Source: Pontiellaceae bacterium B12227
GTDB lineage: Bacteria > Verrucomicrobiota > Kiritimatiellia > Kiritimatiellales > Pontiellaceae
Assembly (NCBI GenBank): GCA_029432775.1
Contig: JAROAZ010000012.1
Span: 1 to 64,000, forward strand
Reading direction: 5' to 3'
DNA: 64,000 bases
Of the stretch, positions 17,334 to 25,520 are shown piece by piece; within the stretch, counting starts at the first letter, position 1, and every line of letters begins with the position of its first letter. The translations under genes and the position numbers were made by a program. The notes below the pieces were generated by a model. That model worked only from the letters and a program-made list of their open reading frames with translations. It was not told the origin of the DNA and ran no database searches.

Positions 17334-17889
17334 ACAACGCTGTTGGTTTCAACTTTCATATGTATCCGACGATGCGGGGGTGGATAGGTACAGCCCGCCG
17401 ATCAGCTCGATCTCAGATCGATTCGCCAGCCTTCAATCAAAACTCGCAGCTTTCCCAACAGAGCTTATCGACGGCTGCTTTCAGTAGCAGTTGTGGTTAT
17501 GGAACGTTGCTCCAAAGCCTGTTGATCAGCTCGTTGCGGATGGCTCGCAGTTAGCCGTAGTCATAGAGTTGAGTTCCTCGACGGTTCAAGGGCGGGGAGG
17601 CTGAGATCCGAGCATTGTAAGTATCGACCCCGTATGTCCGGCCGCAATACAGCTCCTTCAGTATGAATCGCTGGTGCATAGTCTTCCTGTGGAGGGCAGA
17701 TTTTTAGCCGAATAATTGCTTTCAAGCGAGGTTTGCCACAAATGAAAAATAAAACCCCTGTCAATGCTTGGTGAGATGGGGGTGTTCTGCTACAAACGTG
17801 CCCTGAAATGCATTATTAACCAAGATATGCAGTAGATTTGAGGTTGGGTTGGGTTTGATGTAAAAAAATCACTTTCACCCAATGAAATC
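17334..17889. other. Accessory-region boundary without a recognised gene
   Basis: About 550 bp before the tRNA gene. It contains a degenerate island palindrome (TGGAACGTTGCTCCA, 17500-17514), the 42-residue ORF at 17551-17679 and otherwise nothing I can identify. Other frames of 60-70 codons here have no supporting features. Confidence 0.4.
17551..17679 (-). CDS. Small hypothetical protein, 42 residues
   Basis: The frame begins MHQRFILKELYCGRTYGVD and ends GTQLYDYG. An AGGAAG lies 7-8 nt before the ATG, and the composition (Tyr, Arg, Leu, no low complexity) looks coding rather than random. I recognise no family. It may be a remnant of a longer accessory gene. Confidence 0.35.
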   Translation of the reverse strand: MHQRFILKELYCGRTYGVDTYNARISASPPLNRRGTQLYDYG

Positions 17890-17976
17890 GCACCCGTGGT
17901 GAAATTGGTAGACACGCAAGATTCAGGTTCTTGTGCCGGCAACGGCGTGATGGTTCGACTCCATTCGGGTGCACCA
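17890..17976 (+). tRNA. tRNA-Leu (anticodon CAG)
   Basis: The 87-nt class II tRNA has acceptor arms GCACCCG/CGGGTGC with an encoded CCA end. The anticodon stem is CAAGA/TCTTG around TTCAGGT, giving anticodon CAG, and there is a long variable arm (TGCCGGCAACGGCG) and a T arm GATGG-TTCGACT-CCATT. It reads CUG codons. It marks the right edge of the accessory region. Since that region lies on its 5' side and no repeat of its 3' end is visible, it is not clearly an attachment site. Confidence 0.95.
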
Positions 17977-17981
17977 TTCTG

Positions 17982-18010
17982 AAAGCCCGCTCATCCGAGC
18001 GGGCTTTTTT
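17982..18010 (+). terminator. Terminator of tRNA-Leu
   Basis: AAGCCCGCT and AGCGGGCTT form a 9-bp stem around CATCCG, followed by a T-run, 5 bp after the CCA end. Confidence 0.9.
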
Positions 18011-18013
18011 GAT

Positions 18014-18028
18014 TTCCAACCATTGGAA
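18014..18028. repeat. Dispersed palindrome, leader of greA
   Basis: TTCCAACCATTGGAA with 6-bp perfect arms, between the tRNA terminator and the greA ribosome site. Confidence 0.7.
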
Positions 18029-18102
18029 AAGCACCGAAAACGTTTTCCAGAGGCAGGAAAAACCGTTATGTTTCGTCGCTAATTTTTCAGGAGGTATGCG
18101 TC

Positions 18103-20220
18103 ATGGATTTGGAATCGATTAATGAAGAGTGGATTGTCGGCCTGGCTGGCAGCGAAATTAATAAAGACGAACTGTTTGAAGCGCTGAACGGATTGGTTGA
18201 AGCGGAGCGTGCCGTGGAAGCGGATAACGGTGCCATGGAACTTTTTGATAAGCTGTCTGAAGCGGATAAGGTGGATGACGCGCTGATTGTACTGTCCTGG
18301 CTCGGTGCCCGTCGCAAGGTGGATAATATTACTGCTGCGCTGAAGAAGCTGTTCTCCAAAGACCGAAACGCGGTTCGCATGATTGAACCGGCCGGTTTCG
18401 GCGGTAAGCTTCCGGTGGCCACCTGTTTCGAGCGCTTAACCTTCCTGCGGGCTCTGAAGACCGGCATGCTTTGCTATAACGAGACCTGGGGCTTCGGCAT
18501 CATCGATGACATCGATCATTTCTACGCGCAGCTGGAAATCGATTTCGAGCGCAAGGGTGAGCATGAGATGGCATTCAGCTACGCGGCGGAAGCACTCGAG
18601 GTGCTGACCGATGAGCATATTCTCGCCATCAAGCATAATAATCCGGATGAGCTGAAGCGCATGATGAAGGAAGAGCCGGCTGAGGTGATTAAATGTGCTC
18701 TGCGCAGCTACGGTAATATGTCGATTACCCGCCTGACCGAAAAGATGGTTCCCTCGGTTCTGTCGGAAGCCGGATGGAAAAAATTCTGGGAAGCGGCCCG
18801 TAAAGCGCTGAAAGATGATGCTTCGGTCGAAATTCCGAAAAAACGTTCGGATAACATTATTTTCCACAAGCAGGGACTGGCCTACGATGACGAATGGTTT
18901 GGTATGGTCCTCAAACAGCGCGACATTGAAGGGTTGTTTGAACGTTTCAAGGAAATCATCGAGAAAAAGATCGATACCTCCTCCGAGTTTGCCAAGGAAG
19001 CATTGGCAAACCGCCTTTCCTTTATTATTAAAGGCGCGCCGTCCGCCCGCCCGGAATGGAAGGCGGAAGGCTTTATTTATGCCCGTATTTTTGAAATTGA
19101 GCCGACCGATCTGGACACGGATAAGCTGATTCATGATCTGATTGCCGGCGATCTGGTCACCACGCTCGACCGCCTGCCATCCCGCCAGCTGCAGGCATTG
19201 CTGACGATTCTGATTGAAAACGACAAAGAAGCGGTCATCGGTACGCTGAGTCGGGTGATTCCGGTGGTCAGTAATCCGGTACTGAACGAGATTATGGCTG
19301 CCCTGATCTCCAACGGTGTGGAAGAGGACGTGAAGCAGATCATGACGGCCGCTGTGGCCCGCCGTACGGCAAGTGCGCCGATGCTGCTGTGGTGTCAGAA
19401 GTCGACTGACTATGTTGAAAAATGGAATCTGATCTCCAAAGGCGATCTGGCATTCCGGATTCAGGAAGCATTGGAAGTAAACTGCGCCGGAGCCATGCTC
19501 CGGGCACAGAACCAGTTGCGTGAACGGTTCCAGACCGAAGAGTGGCTGCACGATGTGATGGGCGCTATGACTGAACAGCAACGCCGCGATTTTATGCGCC
19601 GCATTCATGAAGGCCATGGTTGGGATGCGCTGGACCGCAAATCAGCCGAAGCCAAAGTGCTGCGCAAATATCCGGAACTGCAGGACATTATCCTGCCGAC
19701 GGCCAGCCAGGCGGCAGCCGCTGCTAAACGTGAAGTACTGCAGACTTCGGCCCGCAGTTACGCAGATCGTCAGCGCCAGCTTGAGAAGATCATGACGGTT
19801 GAGATTCCGGAAAACTCCAAGGAAATCGAAGTGGCACGCAGCCACGGTGACCTTCGTGAGAATGCTGAATTCAAATATGCGAAGGAGCGTCAGGGTCTGT
19901 TGATGGCTCAGGGAGCTCAGCTGGCGGAAGATCTTGAAAAAGTGAAACCGACCGACTTTGCCGGTATCCCGACAGATATCGTTGCGGCTGGTGTCGGAGT
20001 TGAGCTGAGCTACGAAGAATCCGGAACCACGGAAACGTATTACATTCTCGGTTCCTGGGACCAGGATGAGGATCTGTCGATTATCTCCAGCGAAACCCGT
20101 CTTGCTAAAGCGCTGGAAGGACACAGCGCCGGCGATAAGGTTGAAATCCCGGCCGGTGAGTGCGTGATTAAATCGGTTCTGCCGCTGTCGGATGCCGTGC
20201 GTGCGTGGATTGCCGGCTAA
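18103..20220 (+). CDS. greA: Transcription elongation factor GreA with long N-terminal extension
   Basis: The last 155 residues form a complete GreA/GreB: the coiled-coil domain carries the tip signature ARSHGDLRENAEFKYAKE, with the acidic residues that enter the RNA polymerase secondary channel, and a C-terminal FKBP-like domain follows. GreA helps backtracked RNA polymerase cut its transcript. The protein is 705 residues instead of about 160. The 550-residue N-terminal part is helical and repeat-like, with no domain I can name. A GreA of about 715 residues is known in Chlamydia, so this form is a PVC-type trait. AGGAGGT precedes the ATG. It is a single-gene unit before the kinase/FGE pair. 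Confidence 0.9.
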   Translation: MDLESINEEWIVGLAGSEINKDELFEALNGLVEAERAVEADNGAMELFDKLSEADKVDDALIVLSWLGARRKVDNITAALKKLFSKDRNAVRMIEPAGFGGKLPVATCFERLTFLRALKTGMLCYNETWGFGIIDDIDHFYAQLEIDFERKGEHEMAFSYAAEALEVLTDEHILAIKHNNPDELKRMMKEEPAEVIKCALRSYGNMSITRLTEKMVPSVLSEAGWKKFWEAARKALKDDASVEIPKKRSDNIIFHKQGLAYDDEWFGMVLKQRDIEGLFERFKEIIEKKIDTSSEFAKEALANRLSFIIKGAPSARPEWKAEGFIYARIFEIEPTDLDTDKLIHDLIAGDLVTTLDRLPSRQLQALLTILIENDKEAVIGTLSRVIPVVSNPVLNEIMAALISNGVEEDVKQIMTAAVARRTASAPMLLWCQKSTDYVEKWNLISKGDLAFRIQEALEVNCAGAMLRAQNQLRERFQTEEWLHDVMGAMTEQQRRDFMRRIHEGHGWDALDRKSAEAKVLRKYPELQDIILPTASQAAAAAKREVLQTSARSYADRQRQLEKIMTVEIPENSKEIEVARSHGDLRENAEFKYAKERQGLLMAQGAQLAEDLEKVKPTDFAGIPTDIVAAGVGVELSYEESGTTETYYILGSWDQDEDLSIISSETRLAKALEGHSAGDKVEIPAGECVIKSVLPLSDAVRAWIAG

Positions 20221-20271
20221 GACCTGCGGATTACAACGGTGGATTTGACACCCAAAAAATGGAGAAAGAAA

Positions 20272-21771
20272 GTGGATACCGGCGCTCGCAAGCGCCGTGT
20301 CACTTTCGGTGTTGCAAAACACTGGCGTAATCCATTTCAGATCACAATTATCGCGATTGCGCTCGTTTCATTTATCGGTTCCAATGTGGTGGATCGCCTG
20401 AAGCAGCGCCAGGTGCTGGAAAAAACCTTTGCACACGCCAAGGTGCTGCGCAACGAAATGGATTCTTTGAACGCCCGGGCAATGACGATTCATACGAATC
20501 TGCAAGTCCGCTTCGGAGATGTTGTTGCAAAAAATGTGTCGGCTGAAGAGCAGGACCTGAAGGATCAGCTGGAGGCCGTATCTGGTGCGCTGGATGCCTG
20601 TTTTACTGAGCTGAACGATTGTTTTACCACCATTGCCTATCGGTATCGTTCGCTTGGCCGGGTTCAGAACTGGTTTGTAGAGACTGCACGCTGGAGTTTT
20701 GACTCGGCTTTATTGCGGGATGACCACGAGCAGGCCCGCCGCTGGTTCAACGCTTCTCACGTGAATGCGTTACTGCTGGATGTGAAGCCCCGCATCAAAG
20801 GGGCCGGTACGCTGGAGATTCTGGCCGGAGACGATGTCTATGAGCTCATTGTATGGGCCTTGAAGCTGGATGGCTCCCGTCTGGTACTGGCGAATCATGC
20901 CGGCCGCTCGAATACGTTCCCGTATACGATTGACGAGATTGAGAATGGCTCGTACCTGATTATGGTTACCAGTGCGACGGGCGGTTTCTATCCGTATCCG
21001 GTGTTCATCGAACCCGGCGAAGCCACGCAGGTTACAATCGAGTTGCCGAAACGGGCTTTCAAAGAGATGGTCTTTGTTCCCGCTGGATCCTTTATCTGTG
21101 GCGGGGAGTACTCAACGTTCTATCGCGAGCACCGGCGTACCGTGCCTTCCTTCTATATTTCGAAGTATGAAGTTACGGTTGCGGACTATCTCGAGTTCTG
21201 GAAAAGCCTTTCTGATCCGCAGAAAAAATCGCGGATGGTGAGCCGGATTCAGTTTTCGGGAGCTGAAACCATCGATGCCTGGAATGTCGATGGGACGATT
21301 CTGGATGATCGTGTTAAGCCCGATTTTCCAGTGGTTGGAATTACCTGTGAAGCGGCGTCTGCATTCTGCCAATGGAAAAGTAAGCAGACCGGAGAGACGG
21401 TCCGCTTACCGACGGAGTTCGAGTGGGAAAAAGCCGCGCGCGGGGTGGATGGCCGCACCTATCCGTGGGGATATGAATTTACACTGGAAGAAAATCTGGC
21501 GCTGACCCTCGATAACGAGAAGGGAAAGGTCGCGTATCCGTTATGGTCCCCGACCGGCACATTCAGTCGGGATATATCCGTCTATAACGTCCGCGACATG
21601 GGCGGGAATGTCCGCGAATATGTTTCGGCAGAAGCCGGCGGCTGCCAGATTCGCGGAGGAAGTGCCTCGCTGCCGGCGGACTTTCTGCCCAGCGCATTGA
21701 TTTCGTCCGATACGGAAGCGCAGCCAAGTGATGTGGGCTTCCGCTATGTGATGGAAGTTTCCCCACGCTGA
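20272..21771 (+). CDS. Membrane-anchored FGE/sulfatase-modifying-factor-like protein
   Basis: A basic N-terminus is followed by one membrane segment (PFQITIIAIALVSFIGSNVV), a coiled-coil region, a PEGA-like beta domain (GTLEILAGDDVYELIV) and an FGE-sulfatase (DUF323) domain: MVFVPAGSFICGG, VRLPTEFEWEKAARG, YPWG, DMGGNVREY and DVGFRYVME. Such domains are often non-enzymatic binding modules when linked to kinases, and the Cys pair of true FGE is not evident. The start is uncertain: GTG at 20272 has GGAGA well placed; GTG at 20239 is in frame with a weaker site. It sits 18-51 nt after greA and 85 nt before the kinase, whose C-terminal half is its paralogue. Confidence 0.85.
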   Translation: MDTGARKRRVTFGVAKHWRNPFQITIIAIALVSFIGSNVVDRLKQRQVLEKTFAHAKVLRNEMDSLNARAMTIHTNLQVRFGDVVAKNVSAEEQDLKDQLEAVSGALDACFTELNDCFTTIAYRYRSLGRVQNWFVETARWSFDSALLRDDHEQARRWFNASHVNALLLDVKPRIKGAGTLEILAGDDVYELIVWALKLDGSRLVLANHAGRSNTFPYTIDEIENGSYLIMVTSATGGFYPYPVFIEPGEATQVTIELPKRAFKEMVFVPAGSFICGGEYSTFYREHRRTVPSFYISKYEVTVADYLEFWKSLSDPQKKSRMVSRIQFSGAETIDAWNVDGTILDDRVKPDFPVVGITCEAASAFCQWKSKQTGETVRLPTEFEWEKAARGVDGRTYPWGYEFTLEENLALTLDNEKGKVAYPLWSPTGTFSRDISVYNVRDMGGNVREYVSAEAGGCQIRGGSASLPADFLPSALISSDTEAQPSDVGFRYVMEVSPR

Positions 21772-21856
21772 CCGGTCTGAGATTCAGGAAACATCACGCG
21801 TTAAATCCGTGACCCCCGGATTAGTTTTGAATAGAGTTCATTTTCTGGAGGAGTTA

Positions 21857-24433
21857 ATGGATCAACCTGAAGATCATAACCTGAAAGCCCCGGATACATC
21901 GGATCAAACGCATGGAGTCTCTTCATCGCTCGAACTCGGGCGCGTGAAACGGGTGCTCTCTGTAAAAATGGAGTCGGGGGACTCGCACTACACCTCGATC
22001 ACTCCCTTGGGAAAAGGGTCGTTCGGGGAAGTTCGCAGCGCACATGACACTCTGCTGGGGCGTGAAGTGGCCATTAAATCGTTGAAGAGCCAGTTTCGTA
22101 ACGAGGAAGAAGTGGTGGATCGCTTTCTGAAGGAAGCGCGCGGCACATCTCAACTGGAACACCCGAATATTATGCCGGTGCATGAGATGGGGGTGAACGA
22201 CGAGCTCGGCATCTACTTTACAATGAAAAAAATCGAGGGGGATGATCTCAAAGAGATTCTCGACCGGCTGGAAAGCAATACCTCGTTCTATCTCAAGAAA
22301 TACCCGCTCAATGTGCTGTTAGAGATTTTTCTGGCGGTATGCAACGGCGTGGCTTTTGCGCATAGCAAAGGGGTCATCCACCGCGACCTGAAACCCGCGA
22401 ATATTATGATCGGGGAATTCGGTGAGGTGCTGATTCTTGATTGGGGTCTGGTTAAAACCCTGAATGAAAAAGAGGGCGACGGCAGTAGTATTCAGCTCCG
22501 TATGGAGGAGTTTGATGTGGGAACCAACACGCTCGACGGTGCCATATCGGGAACCCCGAATTATATGTCGCCGGAGCAGGCTGAAGGCCGGGTGGATGAC
22601 GTTGATTTTCGAAGCGATCTCTACAGCCTCGGTGCCATCCTGTACCACATTCTGACCTACCTTCCGCCTTTTGAAAAAACACAACTGCGCAAGTTGCTGG
22701 AAAATGTAAAGGCCGGCCGCTTTAAGTCACCGCGTCAGCGTCGGCCGGAACTGAAAATTCCACGAGAACTGGATGCAATCTGCATGAAAGCCATGAGCCG
22801 GCTGCAGGATGACCGCTATCATTCCGTGGAGCATTTCGCAGAAGATATCCGGAATTATATTGGCCATCGTACCGTGAGTGCTTACAGCGCGCCGCGTCTG
22901 GTACGGTTCTGGAAAGCCATTCGTCGGAATCCGATTAAATCGAGCGTGGCCGCAGCCGTTCTCATTGCTCTCGGGCTCGCCTTCGGCACGCAGCGAGCTA
23001 TGTTGGAGGGAAGCTATCGGCACAATATAAAAATGGCAGAACAGCTTCGTTCACAGGCTGAAGGAAATGTTGTGCTGGCCACTGCAACGATTGATGAGCT
23101 TAAAGATATCTGTGAAGGCATGAAGGAAACAGAGCAAAGCGACACTGAAAAAATGCTTAACAAGACGCTTGAGCAGTTGGTACGCACGATTAATAGGCAG
23201 TTTAACATCGCGTCGAGTTATCTCGATAACATCCCGGAGCGCCTGCGGAGGCGTGGCGCTGTAATCGATAATTTTCTGGGTGTTTTTGACTGCCGCATTG
23301 AATTTGCATTCTACAGGCAGGACTTAAACGGGGTAAAGGATCTCGTGGTAGAGGCTCGCAAACGTTTCGACCTTCAAGGTGTAGAGGTCCCTGATTTTAT
23401 TGAAACCTACCTGAGTGGAATTGAGGAACGGGCCAAGGGCATCGGAAGTCTTAAGCTGACTGCATCGGAGAATGTGGAGGGCGTGCGGATTGTTGCCATG
23501 CAGGAACTGGATGGCTGCATCTTCATGAATGAGGAAAAAGAAATTGCGAATAGCAAACCTCCGATTCATCAAGCGGCGATTCCTCCAGGATCATATATGG
23601 CTTTGGTGACGTTGAAAAACAGTCAGGAAAGCGAGCAGTGCCCAATTCACATTGCTCATGGTGAAGCTGAAGTCGTGCATCTGAATTTTCCAGAATCGAT
23701 CCCGGAAGGCATGGCCTTCGTGCCGGAAGGCAAGTTTATTTTCGGCGGAGCTGAATCTCGTTTTTACCGGGAAAAAGAGATCGAACTTGAGGCGTATTTC
23801 ATAAAGGAGCGTGAAGTGACTTTTGGTGAATACCTTGAATTCTGGAAACAGCTGCGCGGACAGGAGCTTCGTAATAATTATAGCAGCAGGGTGCAGCTGA
23901 ATGAAAAAGAGCGCATGTTTCATGATGTTTGGGACGAAGAGGGAAATATGCTCTTTCCGGATCAACTGCATTCCGGAATGCCGGTTGTCGGTATTACCCG
24001 ACAGGCTGCTATGGCTTATTGCACATGGCTTAGCCGGCAAAAAGGAGAGGGGAAGGTGCGCCTGCCGACGGTGGAAGAATGGGAAAAGGCCGCGCGAGGG
24101 GTTGATGGCCGTATCTATGTTTGGGGCAACACGGTTAAGCCTCACTTTGCACTTACCCGAAACAATAAGACGGGCAAAAAGAAATATCCCCTGTTTGCAC
24201 CTCCGGCAAGTTTCAAGGACACGGATGTTTCCCCCTATAATGTGTATGATATGGCGGGAAATGTGCGGGAAATGACAGCAACTTTACTGCCCACAGCAGA
24301 GGCTGAGTTTTATCAACTGAAAGGGGGAAGTGCGGCAACGCCGGCTAACTTCCTGCCATGTAGTTATTCCTCCGATACCCCGGTAACACCGAGCGATGTC
24401 GGCTTCCGCTATCTGATGGAGATCCCGAAATAG
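21857..24433 (+). CDS. Ser/Thr protein kinase with C-terminal FGE-like domain (Pkn1-like)
   Basis: The kinase has all core motifs: GKGSFGEV (52-59), VAIK (Lys about 74), HRDLKPAN (175-182), DWG in place of DFG (195-197) and GTPNYMSPE (232-240). A membrane segment follows (about 361-378), then a coiled-coil region, a PEGA-like domain and an FGE-like domain (FVPEGKFIFGG, VRLPTVEEWEKAARG, YVWG, DMAGNVRE, DVGFRYLM). Kinase-FGE fusions are known from Chlamydia Pkn1. The kinase is predicted cytoplasmic and the FGE part external, so it could be a receptor kinase. I chose the ATG at 21857 because GGAGGAG precedes it; an in-frame codon at 21809 has no such site. The next gene starts 2 nt after the stop. 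Confidence 0.9.
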   Translation: MDQPEDHNLKAPDTSDQTHGVSSSLELGRVKRVLSVKMESGDSHYTSITPLGKGSFGEVRSAHDTLLGREVAIKSLKSQFRNEEEVVDRFLKEARGTSQLEHPNIMPVHEMGVNDELGIYFTMKKIEGDDLKEILDRLESNTSFYLKKYPLNVLLEIFLAVCNGVAFAHSKGVIHRDLKPANIMIGEFGEVLILDWGLVKTLNEKEGDGSSIQLRMEEFDVGTNTLDGAISGTPNYMSPEQAEGRVDDVDFRSDLYSLGAILYHILTYLPPFEKTQLRKLLENVKAGRFKSPRQRRPELKIPRELDAICMKAMSRLQDDRYHSVEHFAEDIRNYIGHRTVSAYSAPRLVRFWKAIRRNPIKSSVAAAVLIALGLAFGTQRAMLEGSYRHNIKMAEQLRSQAEGNVVLATATIDELKDICEGMKETEQSDTEKMLNKTLEQLVRTINRQFNIASSYLDNIPERLRRRGAVIDNFLGVFDCRIEFAFYRQDLNGVKDLVVEARKRFDLQGVEVPDFIETYLSGIEERAKGIGSLKLTASENVEGVRIVAMQELDGCIFMNEEKEIANSKPPIHQAAIPPGSYMALVTLKNSQESEQCPIHIAHGEAEVVHLNFPESIPEGMAFVPEGKFIFGGAESRFYREKEIELEAYFIKEREVTFGEYLEFWKQLRGQELRNNYSSRVQLNEKERMFHDVWDEEGNMLFPDQLHSGMPVVGITRQAAMAYCTWLSRQKGEGKVRLPTVEEWEKAARGVDGRIYVWGNTVKPHFALTRNNKTGKKKYPLFAPPASFKDTDVSPYNVYDMAGNVREMTATLLPTAEAEFYQLKGGSAATPANFLPCSYSSDTPVTPSDVGFRYLMEIPK

Positions 24434-24435
24434 CC

Positions 24436-25458
24436 ATGGCTGGAATTCCCGCATCCTCCGGGCAGGCCGCGCAGGCGCTTGCTCTCGTCGAATCGTTGCA
24501 GTCCCGGCTGGTCCAGGGCCTGGAAAAACTGGGCGGCCGAAAGTTCCAGTGTCTGGAATGGCTTCGCGACGAGGGGCTGCACGGCGGAGGGTGCCGGTTC
24601 GGGATGGAAGATTCCGAAATGCTTGGACGCGCATCCGTGAATGTTTCACAGGTTCACTACGACGACGCACCTGATCGTAAGCTGGGTTCCGCCTCGGCCA
24701 TTTCATCCATCGTGCACCCGGCGAATCCTCAGGCTCCATCTGTTCATATTCACTTCAGCTGGACCGAACAGAAGGGCGGAGCGGGGTATTGGCGCATGAT
24801 GGCCGATCTGAACCCTTCGATTCCGAATGATGAAAATCGCGAACGATTTCTCGCAGCCCTGAAGGCAGCCGCGCCGGATCAATTTGCCGAGGCGGTGGAG
24901 CAGGGCGAACGGTATTTTTATATTCCGGCTCTTGGAAGACATCGCGGTGTTGCGCATTTTTATCTCGAAAATTTTAATCGTGGCGATTTCTCTGCTGACC
25001 TGCAACTGGCACGCGGCGTGGCCGAAGCGGCCATTGATGCCTATCTCCAGCTCCTGAAAGAAGCAGAGCGGGAAAAGTTCCAGCCTTCGGAAGAAGAACG
25101 GGCCGCTCAGCTGGCCTATCACACGCTCTATTTTTTCCAGGTACTCACGCTGGACCGGGGCACCACAACCGGCCTGATGGTGCATAGCCAGAACGATATC
25201 GGCATTCTCGGATCGCTCCCGGCGGCGATCGATAAAAACCTGCTGGCTTCCTGGCAGTCACGTATGCCCGAACCGCAGGACCGGCTGCTCGACAAATTAC
25301 TTTCCGCACTTCCAAACCTGGGAATCTGTACGATCGACGACGCCGTAAAGAAAAAGCTGGCCGAGGCCGTGCGGGCCCACTATCGGCAGTTCCCCGAAGC
25401 GCTCGATCTGCAGGCTTCCGGAAACACGACGCCGCCAACGGTCGATAACCATAAATAG
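24436..25458 (+). CDS. hemF: Divergent coproporphyrinogen III oxidase (HemF) family protein
   Basis: The 340-residue product follows the HemF pattern along its length: EGLHGGGCRFGM near the start, VNVSQVHY, PSVHIHFSW at the place of the usual HxNxR, MADLNPSIP where HemF has GADLTPYY, HRGVAHFYLENFN for HRxExRGxGG, and LDRGTTTGLMVHSQNDIGILGSLP close to the C-terminus. HemF performs the oxygen-dependent decarboxylation of coproporphyrinogen in haem synthesis. Several normally invariant residues differ, so activity is uncertain. The start is 2 nt after the kinase stop, and the unit ends at a bidirectional terminator. No other haem gene is nearby. Confidence 0.75.
   Translation: MAGIPASSGQAAQALALVESLQSRLVQGLEKLGGRKFQCLEWLRDEGLHGGGCRFGMEDSEMLGRASVNVSQVHYDDAPDRKLGSASAISSIVHPANPQAPSVHIHFSWTEQKGGAGYWRMMADLNPSIPNDENRERFLAALKAAAPDQFAEAVEQGERYFYIPALGRHRGVAHFYLENFNRGDFSADLQLARGVAEAAIDAYLQLLKEAEREKFQPSEEERAAQLAYHTLYFFQVLTLDRGTTTGLMVHSQNDIGILGSLPAAIDKNLLASWQSRMPEPQDRLLDKLLSALPNLGICTIDDAVKKKLAEAVRAHYRQFPEALDLQASGNTTPPTVDNHK
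24544..24558. repeat. Dispersed palindrome within the hemF-like gene
   Basis: TTCCAGTGTCTGGAA, 6-bp perfect arms, encoding FQCLE. Confidence 0.6.
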
Positions 25459-25459
25459 A

Positions 25460-25497
25460 AAAAAGTTCCAATGGTTGGAAAACCAATGGAACTTTTT
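25460..25497. terminator. Bidirectional terminator containing the dispersed palindrome
   Basis: A 17-bp stem with one mismatch (AAAAAGTTCCAATGGTT with AACCAATGGAACTTTTT, loop GGAA) separates the convergent hemF-like and prc genes. A-run and T-run edges serve both directions. The 5' arm plus loop contains TTCCAATGGTTGGAA (25466-25480). Confidence 0.85.
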
Positions 25498-25520
25498 CGA
25501 TCAGCGCGTGTCGCTGTCGG

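Noticed and set aside
17890..17976. tRNA-Leu as the attachment site of the 1-17.8 kb accessory region
   Set aside because: The region lies at the 5' side of the tRNA, no integrase is visible and I found no direct repeat of the tRNA 3' end.
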